From Streptomyces caniscabiei (lineage in GTDB: Bacteria > Actinomycetota > Actinomycetes > Streptomycetales > Streptomycetaceae): a stretch of 45,935 nucleotides of DNA. The stretch covers positions 1 through 45,935 of the forward strand of contig NZ_JABXWI010000036.1 of the NCBI RefSeq assembly GCF_014930365.1, written 5' to 3'. Positions within the stretch are counted from its first letter, which is position 1. Each line of letters opens with the position of its first letter. This document shows positions 15,794 to 24,726 of this stretch, one piece after another. Below the pieces are notes generated by a model, which searched no databases, was not told where the DNA came from, and saw only the letters and a list, made by a program, of their open reading frames with translations. The position numbers and the translations under genes are program-made.

Positions 15794-17428
15794 ATGTCCG
15801 CACCAGCGCCGTCCCCGCTGGCCATCGTCGACGCCGAGCCCCTGCCCCGCCAGGACGAGGTCCTCACGCCCGCCGCCCTCGCCTTCGTGGCCGAGCTGCA
15901 CCGCCGGTTCACCCCCCGGCGTGACGAGCTGCTGGCCCGCCGTGTGGAGCGGCGCGCCGAGATCGCCCGCACCTCCACGCTCGACTTCCTCCCGGAGACC
16001 GCCGCGATCCGCGCCGACGACTCCTGGAAGGTGGCCCCCTCACCCGCCGCCCTGGAGGACCGCCGGGTCGAGATCACCGGCCCCACCGACCGCAAGATGA
16101 CGATCAACGCGCTGAACTCCGGCGCGCGGATCTGGCTCGCGGACTTCGAGGACGCCTCCGCGCCCACCTGGGAGAACGTGATTCTCGGCCAGGTGAACAT
16201 GGCCGACGCCTACCGGCGGACCATCGACTTCACCGACGAGCGCACCGGCAAGTCCTACGCGCTGCGCCCGAACGAGGAGCTGGCGACGGTCGTCATGCGC
16301 CCGCGCGGCTGGCACCTCGACGAGCGCCACCTCGTGGACGCCGAAGGCGACGCGGTGCCCGGTGCGCTCGTCGACTTCGGCCTGTACTTCTTCCACAACG
16401 CCCAGCGGCTGCTGGACCTCGGCAAGGGCCCGTACTTCTACCTCCCGAAGACGGAGTCGCACCTGGAGGCCCGCCTCTGGAACGAGGTGTTCGTCTTCGC
16501 GCAGGACCACGTCGGCGTCCCGCAGGGCACCGTCCGCGCCACCGTGCTCATCGAGACGATCACGGCCGCGTACGAGATGGAGGAGATCCTCTACGAACTC
16601 CGCGACCACGCCTCGGGGTTGAACGCCGGCCGCTGGGACTACCTCTTCTCCATCGTGAAGAACTTCCGTGACGGCGGCGCCAAGTTCGTCCTCCCGGACC
16701 GCAACGCGGTGACGATGACGGCCCCGTTCATGCGGGCGTACACCGAACTCCTCGTCCGCACCTGCCACAAGCGCGGCGCGCACGCGATCGGCGGCATGGC
16801 CGCGTTCATCCCGTCGCGGCGCGACGAGGAGGTCAACAAGGTCGCGTTCGAGAAGGTCAAGGCCGACAAGGACCGCGAGGCGAACGACGGTTTCGACGGC
16901 TCCTGGGTGGCCCACCCCGACCTGGTCCCGATCGCCATGGCCTCCTTCGACGCCGTCCTCGGCGACAGGCCGAACCAGAAGGACCGCCTCCGCGAGGACG
17001 TCGACGTCAAGGCCGCCGATCTGATCGCCGTCGACTCCCTCGACGCCCGGCCGACGTACGCCGGACTGGTCAACGCCGTCCAGGTCGGCATCCGTTACAT
17101 CGAGGCCTGGCTGCGCGGCCTCGGCGCCGTCGCCATCTTCAACCTGATGGAGGACGCGGCCACCGCCGAGATCTCCCGCTCCCAGATCTGGCAGTGGATC
17201 AACGCGGGCGTCGAGTTCGAGCGCGACGGCGACACCGTGAAGGCCACGCCGGAGCTGGCCCGCGAGGTCGCCGCCGAGGAACTCGCCAACCTGCGCGCCG
17301 AGTTGGGCGACGAGGCCTTCGCCGCCGGTCACTGGCAGCAGGCCCACGACCTGCTGCTGGAGGTCTCCCTCGACGAGGACTACGTCGACTTCCTGACCCT
17401 GCCGGCGTACGAGCAGCTCAAGGGCTGA
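15794..17428 (+). CDS. aceB: Malate synthase A
   Basis: A 544-residue enzyme condensing glyoxylate with acetyl-CoA to malate. The A-form length is right. The conserved LADFEDASAPTWENVILGQ, the family signature DHASGLNAGRWDYLFSIVKN, and the acyl-binding segment VAHPDLVPIAM are present. GAAGGAAG lies about 10 bases before the ATG. Its place beside allantoin genes, with shared operator boxes, indicates that it uses the glyoxylate released from allantoin and need not be part of an acetate glyoxylate shunt. It converges with the SelW-like gene with a 1-base gap. Confidence 0.97.
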   Translation: MSAPAPSPLAIVDAEPLPRQDEVLTPAALAFVAELHRRFTPRRDELLARRVERRAEIARTSTLDFLPETAAIRADDSWKVAPSPAALEDRRVEITGPTDRKMTINALNSGARIWLADFEDASAPTWENVILGQVNMADAYRRTIDFTDERTGKSYALRPNEELATVVMRPRGWHLDERHLVDAEGDAVPGALVDFGLYFFHNAQRLLDLGKGPYFYLPKTESHLEARLWNEVFVFAQDHVGVPQGTVRATVLIETITAAYEMEEILYELRDHASGLNAGRWDYLFSIVKNFRDGGAKFVLPDRNAVTMTAPFMRAYTELLVRTCHKRGAHAIGGMAAFIPSRRDEEVNKVAFEKVKADKDREANDGFDGSWVAHPDLVPIAMASFDAVLGDRPNQKDRLREDVDVKAADLIAVDSLDARPTYAGLVNAVQVGIRYIEAWLRGLGAVAIFNLMEDAATAEISRSQIWQWINAGVEFERDGDTVKATPELAREVAAEELANLRAELGDEAFAAGHWQQAHDLLLEVSLDEDYVDFLTLPAYEQLKG

Positions 17429-17429
17429 G

Positions 17430-17717
17430 CTACGACCCGCCGATCCTGTCCGAGTGGCCCAGGGACCGTCCCGGGGCCACTCGGTCGCGTACGGCCTGCT
17501 TGACGGCGGTGGGCTCCGGGAAGCCCTGGTCGCGGCGGTCCCACACGACCTCGTCGTTGACCCGCACGACGAAGACGCCGCCCTTGCCGGGTTTGAGGGA
17601 CAGCTCGGTCAGTTCGGTCTCGAAGGTCGTCAGCAGCTCCTGCGCCAGCCAGGCGGCGCGGGGCAGCCAGCGGCACTGGGTGCAGTACTCGATCTCGACG
17701 CGCTGTGTCCCCGTCAT
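17430..17717 (-). CDS. SelT/SelW/SelH (Rdx) family thioredoxin-like protein
   Basis: A 95-residue protein with the redox motif Cys-Thr-Gln-Cys in VEIEYCTQCRWLPRAAWLAQELL near residue 12, followed by GGVFVVRVNDEVVWDRRDQGFPEP. This is the SelW-like fold, with Cys in place of selenocysteine. The ATG at 17715-17717 overlaps the TGA of the HipA-like gene as ATGA, so the two are translated together. The redox partner is unknown. Confidence 0.85.
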   Translation of the reverse strand: MTGTQRVEIEYCTQCRWLPRAAWLAQELLTTFETELTELSLKPGKGGVFVVRVNDEVVWDRRDQGFPEPTAVKQAVRDRVAPGRSLGHSDRIGGS

Positions 17718-18628
17718 CCCAGGTGCACCGACCAATCCTGTTCCGCCGCCGGCTTGCCGTGCAGGTCGGGGACCCGCTTCAGCCAGTCCGGTCGGCCGCG
17801 CTGTGTTTTCGCCGCGCGGAGGGCCTCCTCCGCGGCGAGTTCCTCCCGGGTGGGGAAGTCGGTGGGGAGCCAGGCGGCGGAGGAGCGCACGCGCGCGTGG
17901 AGGTAGCGCACATAGGCGTCGCGGACCTCGTCGGGCGAGGCGAAGCCGTCCTCGACGGGCAGCCAGCCGTTCGGGACCTCCGCGACGATCCGCCTCAGCA
18001 GCTCCTCGGTGACCTTCGGCGCGAGTTCGGCGTCGGCCGCGCGCACGTCGGGGGCGTAGTGGCCGAGGGCGTGGTGCCGGAAGTCGTACGCCTTCGTGGG
18101 GTCCGAGGCATCCCAGCGGTGGTGGAAGACGAGGGCCGCGCCGTGGTCGATCAGCCAGAGGCGCGGGGGCGCGATGCCGAGCGTGGGCCAGACCATGAGG
18201 TTCGAGCTGTGCACGGTGCGGTCGACGTTGACGGTGAGGGCGTCGAGCCAGATGATCCGCCCCGCTTCGAGCGGGTCGACGCGGAACTCCTTCGCGATCT
18301 CCGGGGTGAAGTCCGCGGCGCCCGGCAGATAGTCCATGCCGAGGTTGAGGCCCGCGCTCGCGGCGTGCAGTTCCCGCACCTCCTGGTGCGGCTCGCTCTC
18401 GGCGATCGCCGGGTCGAAGTGCGCGAGGACCAGCTCCGGGAACCGCAGCCCGAGCGCCCGCGCCAGCTCCCCGACAATGACTTCGGCGACCAGCGCCTTG
18501 CGCCCCTGCGCCGAGCCGGTGAACTTGACGACGTAGGTGCCCAGGTCGTCCGCCTCGACGACACCGGGGACGGAACCGCCGGCCCGCAGGGGGGCGACGT
18601 AGCGGGTTGCGGTGACCTCTCTCAGCAT
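17714..18628 (-). CDS. HipA-like kinase family protein
   Basis: A 304-residue protein. The N-terminus LREVTATRYVAPLRAGGSVPGVVEADDLGTYVVKFTGSAQGRK has the ATP-binding Lys of HipA-like kinases (VVKF). The core has WLDALTVNVDRTVHSSNLMVW, the catalytic-loop equivalent D-x-x-x-x-N, and RLWLIDHGAALVF, the metal-binding Asp. No HipB-type antitoxin gene is adjacent. In many bacteria this stand-alone HipA type sits beside a DUF3037 gene (recalled); here the partner is the SelW-like gene, coupled by ATGA. The ATG has only a weak ribosome site, so an upstream GTG is possible. Confidence 0.8.
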   Translation of the reverse strand: MLREVTATRYVAPLRAGGSVPGVVEADDLGTYVVKFTGSAQGRKALVAEVIVGELARALGLRFPELVLAHFDPAIAESEPHQEVRELHAASAGLNLGMDYLPGAADFTPEIAKEFRVDPLEAGRIIWLDALTVNVDRTVHSSNLMVWPTLGIAPPRLWLIDHGAALVFHHRWDASDPTKAYDFRHHALGHYAPDVRAADAELAPKVTEELLRRIVAEVPNGWLPVEDGFASPDEVRDAYVRYLHARVRSSAAWLPTDFPTREELAAEEALRAAKTQRGRPDWLKRVPDLHGKPAAEQDWSVHLG

Positions 18629-18741
18629 CGTCCAGGGCCCCACAACTCGGTCGCGTCGTCTTCCACGGCAGTGAACATAGTAACGAGACGCGACAGGGAG
18701 CGTTTCGACGTGGCGCCGCATACGGCGGTCACGGCACGCGA

Positions 18742-18772
18742 AACGGTCTACCGAGAGACTCGGCAGACCGTT
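18742..18772 (-). terminator. Hairpin downstream of the secreted protein gene
   Basis: AACGGTCT (18742-18749) pairs with AGACCGTT (18765-18772). An inner CCGAG-AGA-CTCGG gives a 13-bp stem with one mismatch and a 3-base loop. It lies about 93 bases past the stop at 18865, before the HipA-like gene. The rest of 18629-18864 is AT-richer than the surroundings and shows no other feature. Confidence 0.6.
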
Positions 18773-18864
18773 CACGATATTTCCGCGCCGCTTCTCGATT
18801 TGCTGAAATTCACACCGGGCACGATGAAAACCCGGATTGAATCAGAATTCGACGACGCGGAAAA

Positions 18865-19431
18865 TCAAGGCTTCGGCGTGCAGCCGTTCTGGCTCTTGGT
18901 CTGGCATTCCGCCCAGTGCATCGAGGAAGTGATACCGGTCAATGTACCCATGTTCCCGACGAAGTACTGCTTGCAGTCGCCGCCCTCACGCCACTTCTCG
19001 ATGAGGAACTTGCGGTACTCGACCATGGGACGCGTGTACCCGCGCTTCTTGGAGTCGACGACCATCTTGTTGGTCACCTTGACGCCCTTGGTCACGCTCT
19101 TCGTCACGTCGTAGCTGGTGTGGAACTCGACCTTGCCGATACCCCAGCTCACGCTGCCGCCGGCCTCGGCCTTCCAGGTCGAGGAGCGAGTCGTACTCCT
19201 CGTCACCGAGATCGAGAGAGTGGACTTGGAGGAGGAGCTGTTGTACTTGCTGTTCGTCGGGCCCGTCGCCTTGTAGGTGGGCGAGCCGTACTTCACCACC
19301 TTGTAGTAGGTGGAGGGCTGACAGGCCGCGGCGGCAGGGGTGGACATCGCCGGAATCATGGCGAGACTGCCGAGGAGGAGCGCGGCACTCGTGGCGGTCG
19401 AGCCGAATGCACGCTTCATGGTCGTATTCAT
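18865..19431 (-). CDS. Secreted Ser/Thr/Lys-rich protein of unknown function
   Basis: A 188-residue precursor with a clear Sec signal (MKRAFGSTATSAALLLGSLAMIPAMS, cleavage near STPAAA-AC). The mature part has four Cys and a long Ser/Thr-rich, alternating polar/apolar region: SSSKSTLSISVTRSTTRSSTW, then GGSVSWGIGKVEFHTSYDVTKSV, then KGVKVTNKMVV. This resembles the amphipathic hairpin of beta-pore-forming proteins (aerolysin/ETX type), but there is no overall match I can name. A second ATG (MKRAFG, residue 5) is an alternative start. The gene is less GC-rich than its neighbours. Confidence 0.75.
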   Translation of the reverse strand: MNTTMKRAFGSTATSAALLLGSLAMIPAMSTPAAAACQPSTYYKVVKYGSPTYKATGPTNSKYNSSSSKSTLSISVTRSTTRSSTWKAEAGGSVSWGIGKVEFHTSYDVTKSVTKGVKVTNKMVVDSKKRGYTRPMVEYRKFLIEKWREGGDCKQYFVGNMGTLTGITSSMHWAECQTKSQNGCTPKP

Positions 19432-19961
19432 TTTTCCCCGTTTTCTCCGACTGGCGCCGACCCTCGAGTGGCTGCGCCGTTGGAGAGGAAACTAATGACG
19501 CGCGGCAGCCGGATCAACCACATCGCACGGAAATTCTTCCGTCACCCTCAGGGAATCCTCAAATTCACGCGAGCGAAGCGGGGCGCGGGTTGCCCGTGGA
19601 TTGGCCGCTCTGTCCGTTCTGCGGGAGGGGGTGAAAGACCGACACGTGGGCGAATCGGGCACTTGAGGATGCGGCTGTGATGCCCGTCACAGGTCATTCC
19701 CCGAGGGCGGTACGGCGTGCGCGCAGCCGTCGGCCCTCCCGTGGGGAGGTCGGGAGGGACGAGGCGGCCCCGCCCGGGCCGAAGGGCACAGGCGGGGCCA
19801 GGGGTGGGGATCTCCAACGGGGGTGTGGAGATCACCGGGTCACAGCTTGGCACTGGTTTCGGCCACGCAACAGGGGTGTGACTGGAATCAGTCGCGCGGG
19901 ATTTCCGCCGGGCCCTCGGCCGTTCGGCCGTGGATCAGGCGGATGCACGGCCTGGTCCGGT
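19432..19961. other. 530-bp gap between secreted protein and siderophore gene
   Basis: No convincing gene. It contains a dyad ACGGAA-ATTC-TTCCGT (19527-19542), about 100 bp upstream of the secreted protein gene, which could be an operator. It also holds the imperfect pair CACGGCC...GGCCGTG near 19944-19983, which overlaps the end of the siderophore gene and may be a terminator. Open frames here lack Streptomyces codon bias. Confidence 0.4.
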
Positions 19962-21593
19962 TCACGGGCTGGCCGGTGGGCCGTGGAACGGGTTGGGGAG
20001 GGGGAGGTAGCGCGCGTCCGCGCCGTCCGCGGCCGTCCATCTGAGGAGCAGGTTCGTCTTGCCCGGCAGCGCGGGTGCGTCGAGCAGGGCGGTGGCTTCC
20101 GGTACGTCGGCGTGGCGTTCCAGCTCTCGTCGTACGGCGGGCCAGGGGTCGACCGTCGGGTGGCGTTCGGTCAGGGCCGCCGCGACCTCCAGGAGGTTGT
20201 TGACGAAGAGGCAGTAGACCAGCCGTTCCCAGCCCGCCTCGCGCGTGACGTCCGGGAGGAGCTTGACCCCCTCGGCGTCGCGGTACACCACCTTCACAGG
20301 GGTGCCCGAGGCGTCGCAGGCGACGACGGTGTTCTGCAGATGGGCCTCCAGCACCACCCCGTGGTCGTGGAACGCGGCGAGGGCCGGGGGGACGACCGCG
20401 CGCAGATACGCCTCCCACCAGGCGTCGGGGTCGGTGGCGTGGGCGCACGGGTTGCCCGGGAACGCCTCGGCGCTCTCGGTGAGGGCGGCGGCGAGGAAGG
20501 GGGTCGTGCCGGGGGGTGCATGGCCGCCCAGTCCGTCCCGCACCAGGACCGCCAGCTCCTCGAACGCGAAGGCGGCGGTGCGGTAGCCCCGGTCGCTCAG
20601 CCAGCCACCGGGTGAGTCGGCGAAGGCCTCGGTGACCGCCCGGTCGGTGCGGCGCAGTTCGAGCAGGTCGTGCCGCCACAGCCGGCGGATGTCGTTGGTG
20701 ATCCGCACGTCGAGGCTGAACTTCAGGAAGAGGTCGGGGGCGGGCCGAGCCCGGCGGCCGCCTCCGGATGACGCCTCGCCCTCGGACGGGGTCCCGCGTA
20801 CGCCCTCGGGGACGTACACCGTGCGGATCGCCGCCGTGGGCCACACCGTGCCCACCGTACGGCCCAGTCGCAGGAGGCGGCCGTCCGCGAGGGCTTCGGC
20901 CAACTCTCCCGACACCAGGTCGAGTTGCCAGGGGTGGGCCGGGAGGAGCCGGTAGCCGGGCGGGGCCGAGCCCAGTGTGTCGAGGGCGGTGGTGTCGCCC
21001 TCCTCGACGACCAGGTCCTCGCGGACCCCGAGGAGGACCAGCGGGAAGTGGGCGTACGCCTCCGGCGCGTACGGCAGCCAGGCGGCGACCGGGCCGCCGC
21101 CGCGGGCCTTGGGGGCGGGGTGGTGGGGATGGCCGGTGATCAGGGACTGCTCGGAGCGCCGGTACGGGTCCTCGGGCGCCGGGGCGTGGACGCGCTCGGC
21201 GAGGAGGGCGGCCACGGCCTCGCGGCTGTCCAGCATCTCGGCGGGCAGTTCGGAGTTGACCAGGCCGGTGCGGGCGCGGAGTTCCTCGGCGACCAGTTTG
21301 ACGAGGTCGGTGTGGGTGAGAGCGTGCCAGGCCCCGGCCGCGCGCACCTGGGGCCGGGTGGGACGGCGGGTGCCGCGCACCCGCAGGAGACGCCCGCTGC
21401 CCTTGAGGCGGTACACCCCGTCGTCCCCGTGCGCGTCCGGGGCCTTCTGCGCGTCCGGGGCCTCCTGCGCCTCCGGCGGCTCGACCGGCTCTGCCGCTTC
21501 CCGCAGCAGACAGTTGAGCAGCGGTGCGGCGGCGAGGGCGTCGGCGGCGGCATCGACGCTGTCGCGGGGCGGGTTGGCGTCCACGGGGTCCAT
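19962..21593 (-). CDS. IucA/IucC-family NIS siderophore synthetase
   Basis: A 543-residue ATP-dependent synthetase that joins a carboxylate (citrate or a relative) to an amine or alcohol without an NRPS. Family segments: LITGHPHHPAPKARGG (ATP-side), LLPAHPWQLDLV, LFLKFSLDVRITNDIRRLW (substrate-binding), VLEAHLQNTVV, then the ferric-reductase-like C-terminal part KTNLLLRW. ATG 21593 has TAAGGAACGA directly upstream. It is divergent from a second IucA/IucC gene. No transporter or amine-modifying enzyme is adjacent. Confidence 0.9.
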   Translation of the reverse strand: MDPVDANPPRDSVDAAADALAAAPLLNCLLREAAEPVEPPEAQEAPDAQKAPDAHGDDGVYRLKGSGRLLRVRGTRRPTRPQVRAAGAWHALTHTDLVKLVAEELRARTGLVNSELPAEMLDSREAVAALLAERVHAPAPEDPYRRSEQSLITGHPHHPAPKARGGGPVAAWLPYAPEAYAHFPLVLLGVREDLVVEEGDTTALDTLGSAPPGYRLLPAHPWQLDLVSGELAEALADGRLLRLGRTVGTVWPTAAIRTVYVPEGVRGTPSEGEASSGGGRRARPAPDLFLKFSLDVRITNDIRRLWRHDLLELRRTDRAVTEAFADSPGGWLSDRGYRTAAFAFEELAVLVRDGLGGHAPPGTTPFLAAALTESAEAFPGNPCAHATDPDAWWEAYLRAVVPPALAAFHDHGVVLEAHLQNTVVACDASGTPVKVVYRDAEGVKLLPDVTREAGWERLVYCLFVNNLLEVAAALTERHPTVDPWPAVRRELERHADVPEATALLDAPALPGKTNLLLRWTAADGADARYLPLPNPFHGPPASP

Positions 21594-21810
21594 TCGTTCC
21601 TTACGGTGCTCGTGATCAGTATGTCTGCCCGTCACGCCCCGTCGCGAAGCAGCCATGAGGCGTCCGGCGGCGATGCCGGCATGCGTCGCGGCGGAGGTGG
21701 ACGGGCAGTGGTCGTACGCCGACGTTCGCACCGACATCCCTGCCGTCACCCGTACCCGCCCGACACCACCCCCGCACCCGCACCTGCCCCCGCACCCGAG
21801 GAGCCCCTCA

Positions 21811-23352
21811 GTGGCCCGTCACCCCCTGACCGACGCCGACGCAGAAGCAGACTCCGACGCCGAGGCCGCGCTCGGCGCCGAGTTGGGCACCGTACGCCCC
21901 GACCTGGCGGCGCCGTACACGAACGCGCTGCCCGGCGCCCGGGCGGCCGTGCTGTCCCGGCTGTGGCGGGGCCTCGTCCACGAACCGCTGCCCTGGGTGG
22001 CGCGGCGGGACACGGCCGGTGGGGACGGCGTCACGCTGCACCTCGCCGACGGCCGTCGGCTGCACGGCCCGGCAGTCGATCCGTACGGCACCGCCGCGCA
22101 GGTCGAGGAGGTGTGGTTCGACGGGCGGCCGTACCGTCGCCCGGCGCGGCTGATGACCGCCCTGGCCGTCCCGCACAGCGCCGCCTTCGCCGCCGAACTC
22201 GACCACAGCGTCGCCTCGTTGGCCCTCTCACGCGCCAACCAGGCCTCATTCGGTGCCCCCTTGACGGACGCGTCGCCGAGGGCGGGCTGGGCGTGGGAGC
22301 AGGCGATCGTCGACGGGCACCCCTTCCACCCCAACTGCCGTTCCCGTCCCGGCTTCTCGGCAGGCGACCAGCTGGCCTACGGGCCGGAACACCGGCAGAT
22401 GGTGAGGCTGGGGCTGGCGCCCGTCGAGGACGCGCTGGTCGTCGGGGAGTGGCCGAAGGCGCTGCGGGACGGCGGGCGGGTGCTGGTCCCGGTGCATCCG
22501 TGGCAGGCGGCCCATGTCCTCAAGTGCCCCTTGGAAGACGTGATCGAGGCGCATCCGCTGATGTCCCTGCGCACCCTCGCCCTCGCGGACGGCGGGCCGC
22601 ACGTCAAGACGGCGCTGAGCGCCCGGCTGACCTCCTCCGTGCGGGACATCTCCGTCTACTCGATCGAGACCTCGGCGGTCGTGTCGGACTTCATGGCCGA
22701 GGTCGCGACCCGCACCGACGGCCTGCTGCACGTGACCCGCACGCTCGGCGCGGTCACCGCCGGATCGCCGGATCTCGCGGCGGTGCTGCGCGAATCGCCG
22801 GACACGTACGCGGACACGGCGGCCGGGGAACGGGTCCTGCCGGTGGCCGCGCTGGCGACGACCGAGCTGCCCCGGTCGCCGTCCTGGCTGGCGGACTTCA
22901 CCCGTCTCGCACTCACGGTCTCCCTCCGGCTGCTCGATCTGGGCGTGGCCCTGGAGGCGCACGGTCAGAACCTCCTGGTGGTCCTGTCCCCGTCGGGTGC
23001 CCCCCGCCGCCTCGTCTACCGCGACCTCGCGGACATCCGGGTCAGCCCGGCGCGCCTCGCCCGGCACGGCATCGCGGCCCCGGCCATGTCGGGCCGCATC
23101 ATCACCGACGACGAACGCACCCTGCGGCGCAAGCTGTTCGGCGCCCTGATCACGGGCACGCTCGGCGCGACGGCCGGTTCGACGCCCGTCCTGCGCGAGG
23201 CGCTCGCCACCGCCGTACGGGATCTGCCGCGCACCGCGGATCTGGGCACGTTGCTGGAGGGGCCGGTACCGACGAAGGCGTTGACGCTGATGCGACTTTC
23301 GCCGGAGCGGCCCGGCGACATCTGGGCGGAGGTGCCGAGTCCGCTGCGTTGA
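21811..23352 (+). CDS. Second IucA/IucC-family NIS siderophore synthetase
   Basis: A 513-residue protein from GTG 21811, which has GAGGAG 7 bases upstream; earlier in-frame ATGs give only a Pro/His-rich leader. Family segments: WEQAIVDGHPFHPNCRSRPGFS, VLVPVHPWQAAHVL, HVKTALSARLTSSVRDISVYS, LEAHGQNLLVVLSPSG, and the C-terminal PTKALTLMRLS. It differs enough from its divergent neighbour (for example KTALSARLTSSVR against KFSLDVRITNDIR) to act on another substrate or coupling step. Two such enzymes usually act in turn on one siderophore. Confidence 0.9.
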   Translation: MARHPLTDADAEADSDAEAALGAELGTVRPDLAAPYTNALPGARAAVLSRLWRGLVHEPLPWVARRDTAGGDGVTLHLADGRRLHGPAVDPYGTAAQVEEVWFDGRPYRRPARLMTALAVPHSAAFAAELDHSVASLALSRANQASFGAPLTDASPRAGWAWEQAIVDGHPFHPNCRSRPGFSAGDQLAYGPEHRQMVRLGLAPVEDALVVGEWPKALRDGGRVLVPVHPWQAAHVLKCPLEDVIEAHPLMSLRTLALADGGPHVKTALSARLTSSVRDISVYSIETSAVVSDFMAEVATRTDGLLHVTRTLGAVTAGSPDLAAVLRESPDTYADTAAGERVLPVAALATTELPRSPSWLADFTRLALTVSLRLLDLGVALEAHGQNLLVVLSPSGAPRRLVYRDLADIRVSPARLARHGIAAPAMSGRIITDDERTLRRKLFGALITGTLGATAGSTPVLREALATAVRDLPRTADLGTLLEGPVPTKALTLMRLSPERPGDIWAEVPSPLR

Positions 23353-23421
23353 GCGGTGTCGACAAAGGGACCGGGCCGCGTGGTCCGCCCGGTGAACGGC
23401 CCGGCAACAGCGGGTCTCGTT

Positions 23422-23451
23422 TTGAAGCGCGCCCCTCCGGATCAATAGGAT
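23422..23451 (+). promoter_or_regulatory. Promoter of the VWA gene, probably leaderless
   Basis: TTGAAG (23422-23427), 18-bp spacer, TAGGAT (23446-23451), close to the vegetative Streptomyces consensus. The ATG begins 7 bases after the -10, which is the expected transcription start. No ribosome binding site is present. Confidence 0.65.
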
Positions 23452-23457
23452 CCGCCG

Positions 23458-24726
23458 ATGATCACAAGACAACGGTTGGCAGCAGGGGCGTTCGCCCTGC
23501 TCGCCGCCCTGACGGTCGGGATCGCGGTCCCGTCCACGGCCGTCGCCGACGAGACCACGGCCACCGCGCCCAAGGTCAACCTCCTGCTGGACGTCAGCGG
23601 TTCGATGCGGGCGAAGGACATCGACGGCCAGTCCCGCATGGCCGCGGCGAAGCAGGCGTTCAACGAGGTGCTGGACGCCACGCCCGAGGAGGTCCAGCTC
23701 GGCATCCGCACGCTCGGCGCCGACTACCCGGGCGACGACCGGAAGACGGGCTGCAAGGACACCGCGCAGCTCTACCCGGTGGGACCGCTGGACCGTACCG
23801 AGGCGAAGACGGCGGTGGCGACGCTCACGCCGACCGGCTGGACCCCGATCGGCCCCGCGCTGCTGAAGGCCGCCGACGACCTGGAGGGCGGCGAGGGCAC
23901 CAAGCGGATCGTGCTGATCAGCGACGGCGAGGACACCTGCGCCCCGCTGGACCCGTGCGAGGTGGCCCGGGAGATCGCGGCGAAGGGCATCGGCCTGACC
24001 ATCGACACGCTCGGCCTGGTCCCGAACGCCAAGATGCGGTTGCAGCTGAGCTGTATCGCCGAGGCGACCGGCGGCTCGTACACCTCCATCGAGCACCGCG
24101 ACGAACTCACCGACCGGGTCAACCAGTTGGTCGACCGGGCGGCCGACCCCGTGGTCGTGCCGAAGGCCGTGGAGGGCGCCGAGGCGTGCGCTCAGGCAGA
24201 GACGCTCACCTCCGGTCTCTACACGGACCGCGAGGAGTTCGGCCAGGAGCGCTGGTACCGCGTGGACCTGAAGCCGGGCCAGGAGCTGCGGGCCTCGGTG
24301 AGCGTCGCGGCGGACCGTGACGTGAACCCGGACTACGGGGTCCTGCTGCGCGCGGTGACCACCAAGAACCGCGAGATCGTACGCGGCGAGGCGGCCGGCA
24401 CGGGCCGCACCGACGTCATCTCCACCGGTCTGCGCCACCCGAAGCCGGAGGCCGAGGACGAGGAGGACGAGGACGTCGCCGAGACGGTCTGCCTCCAGGT
24501 GACCCACTCCTACTCGCCCGCGAGCGGCGTGAAGACGACGCCCGGACTGCCGCTGGAGCTCACCGTCGACGTCGTGGACGGGCCCGACCAGGCCTCCGAC
24601 GTCGCCTCCTTCGGTCTCGGCCGGGGCTGGTGGCTGCTCGGTGTGCTGGTGCTCGTCGGATTCCTGGCGGGTGTGCTGTGGGGCTGGCTCTCGCGCTGGC
24701 GGGTCGCGGTCTGGAGGACCAACTGA
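23458..24726 (+). CDS. Membrane-anchored von Willebrand factor A domain protein
   Basis: A 422-residue surface protein. Signal peptide at residues 1-31. The VWA domain, about 39-210, has the MIDAS motif Asp45-x-Ser47-x-Ser49 (LLLDVSGSM), Thr in TPTGWTPIGPAL and Asp in LISDGEDTC. A beta-rich region follows, then an acidic run (EAEDEEDEDVAE) and a single C-terminal transmembrane helix (WWLLGVLVLVGFLAGVLWGW) with a short basic tail. The extracellular VWA presumably binds a metal-dependent partner. The next gene starts on the stop codon (TGATG). Confidence 0.88.
   Translation: MITRQRLAAGAFALLAALTVGIAVPSTAVADETTATAPKVNLLLDVSGSMRAKDIDGQSRMAAAKQAFNEVLDATPEEVQLGIRTLGADYPGDDRKTGCKDTAQLYPVGPLDRTEAKTAVATLTPTGWTPIGPALLKAADDLEGGEGTKRIVLISDGEDTCAPLDPCEVAREIAAKGIGLTIDTLGLVPNAKMRLQLSCIAEATGGSYTSIEHRDELTDRVNQLVDRAADPVVVPKAVEGAEACAQAETLTSGLYTDREEFGQERWYRVDLKPGQELRASVSVAADRDVNPDYGVLLRAVTTKNREIVRGEAAGTGRTDVISTGLRHPKPEAEDEEDEDVAETVCLQVTHSYSPASGVKTTPGLPLELTVDVVDGPDQASDVASFGLGRGWWLLGVLVLVGFLAGVLWGWLSRWRVAVWRTN

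Noticed and set aside
21594..21810. Possible iron box (DmdR/IdeR) between the divergent siderophore genes
   Set aside because: No sequence close to TTAGGTTAGGCTAACCTAA was found on reading both strands; a matrix scan would be needed to exclude weak sites.
20925..24320. 1131-codon open frame on the plus strand across the siderophore and VWA genes
   Set aside because: It overlaps recognisable genes on both strands, is Arg/Gly/Pro low-complexity, and matches no family; a GC-bias shadow.
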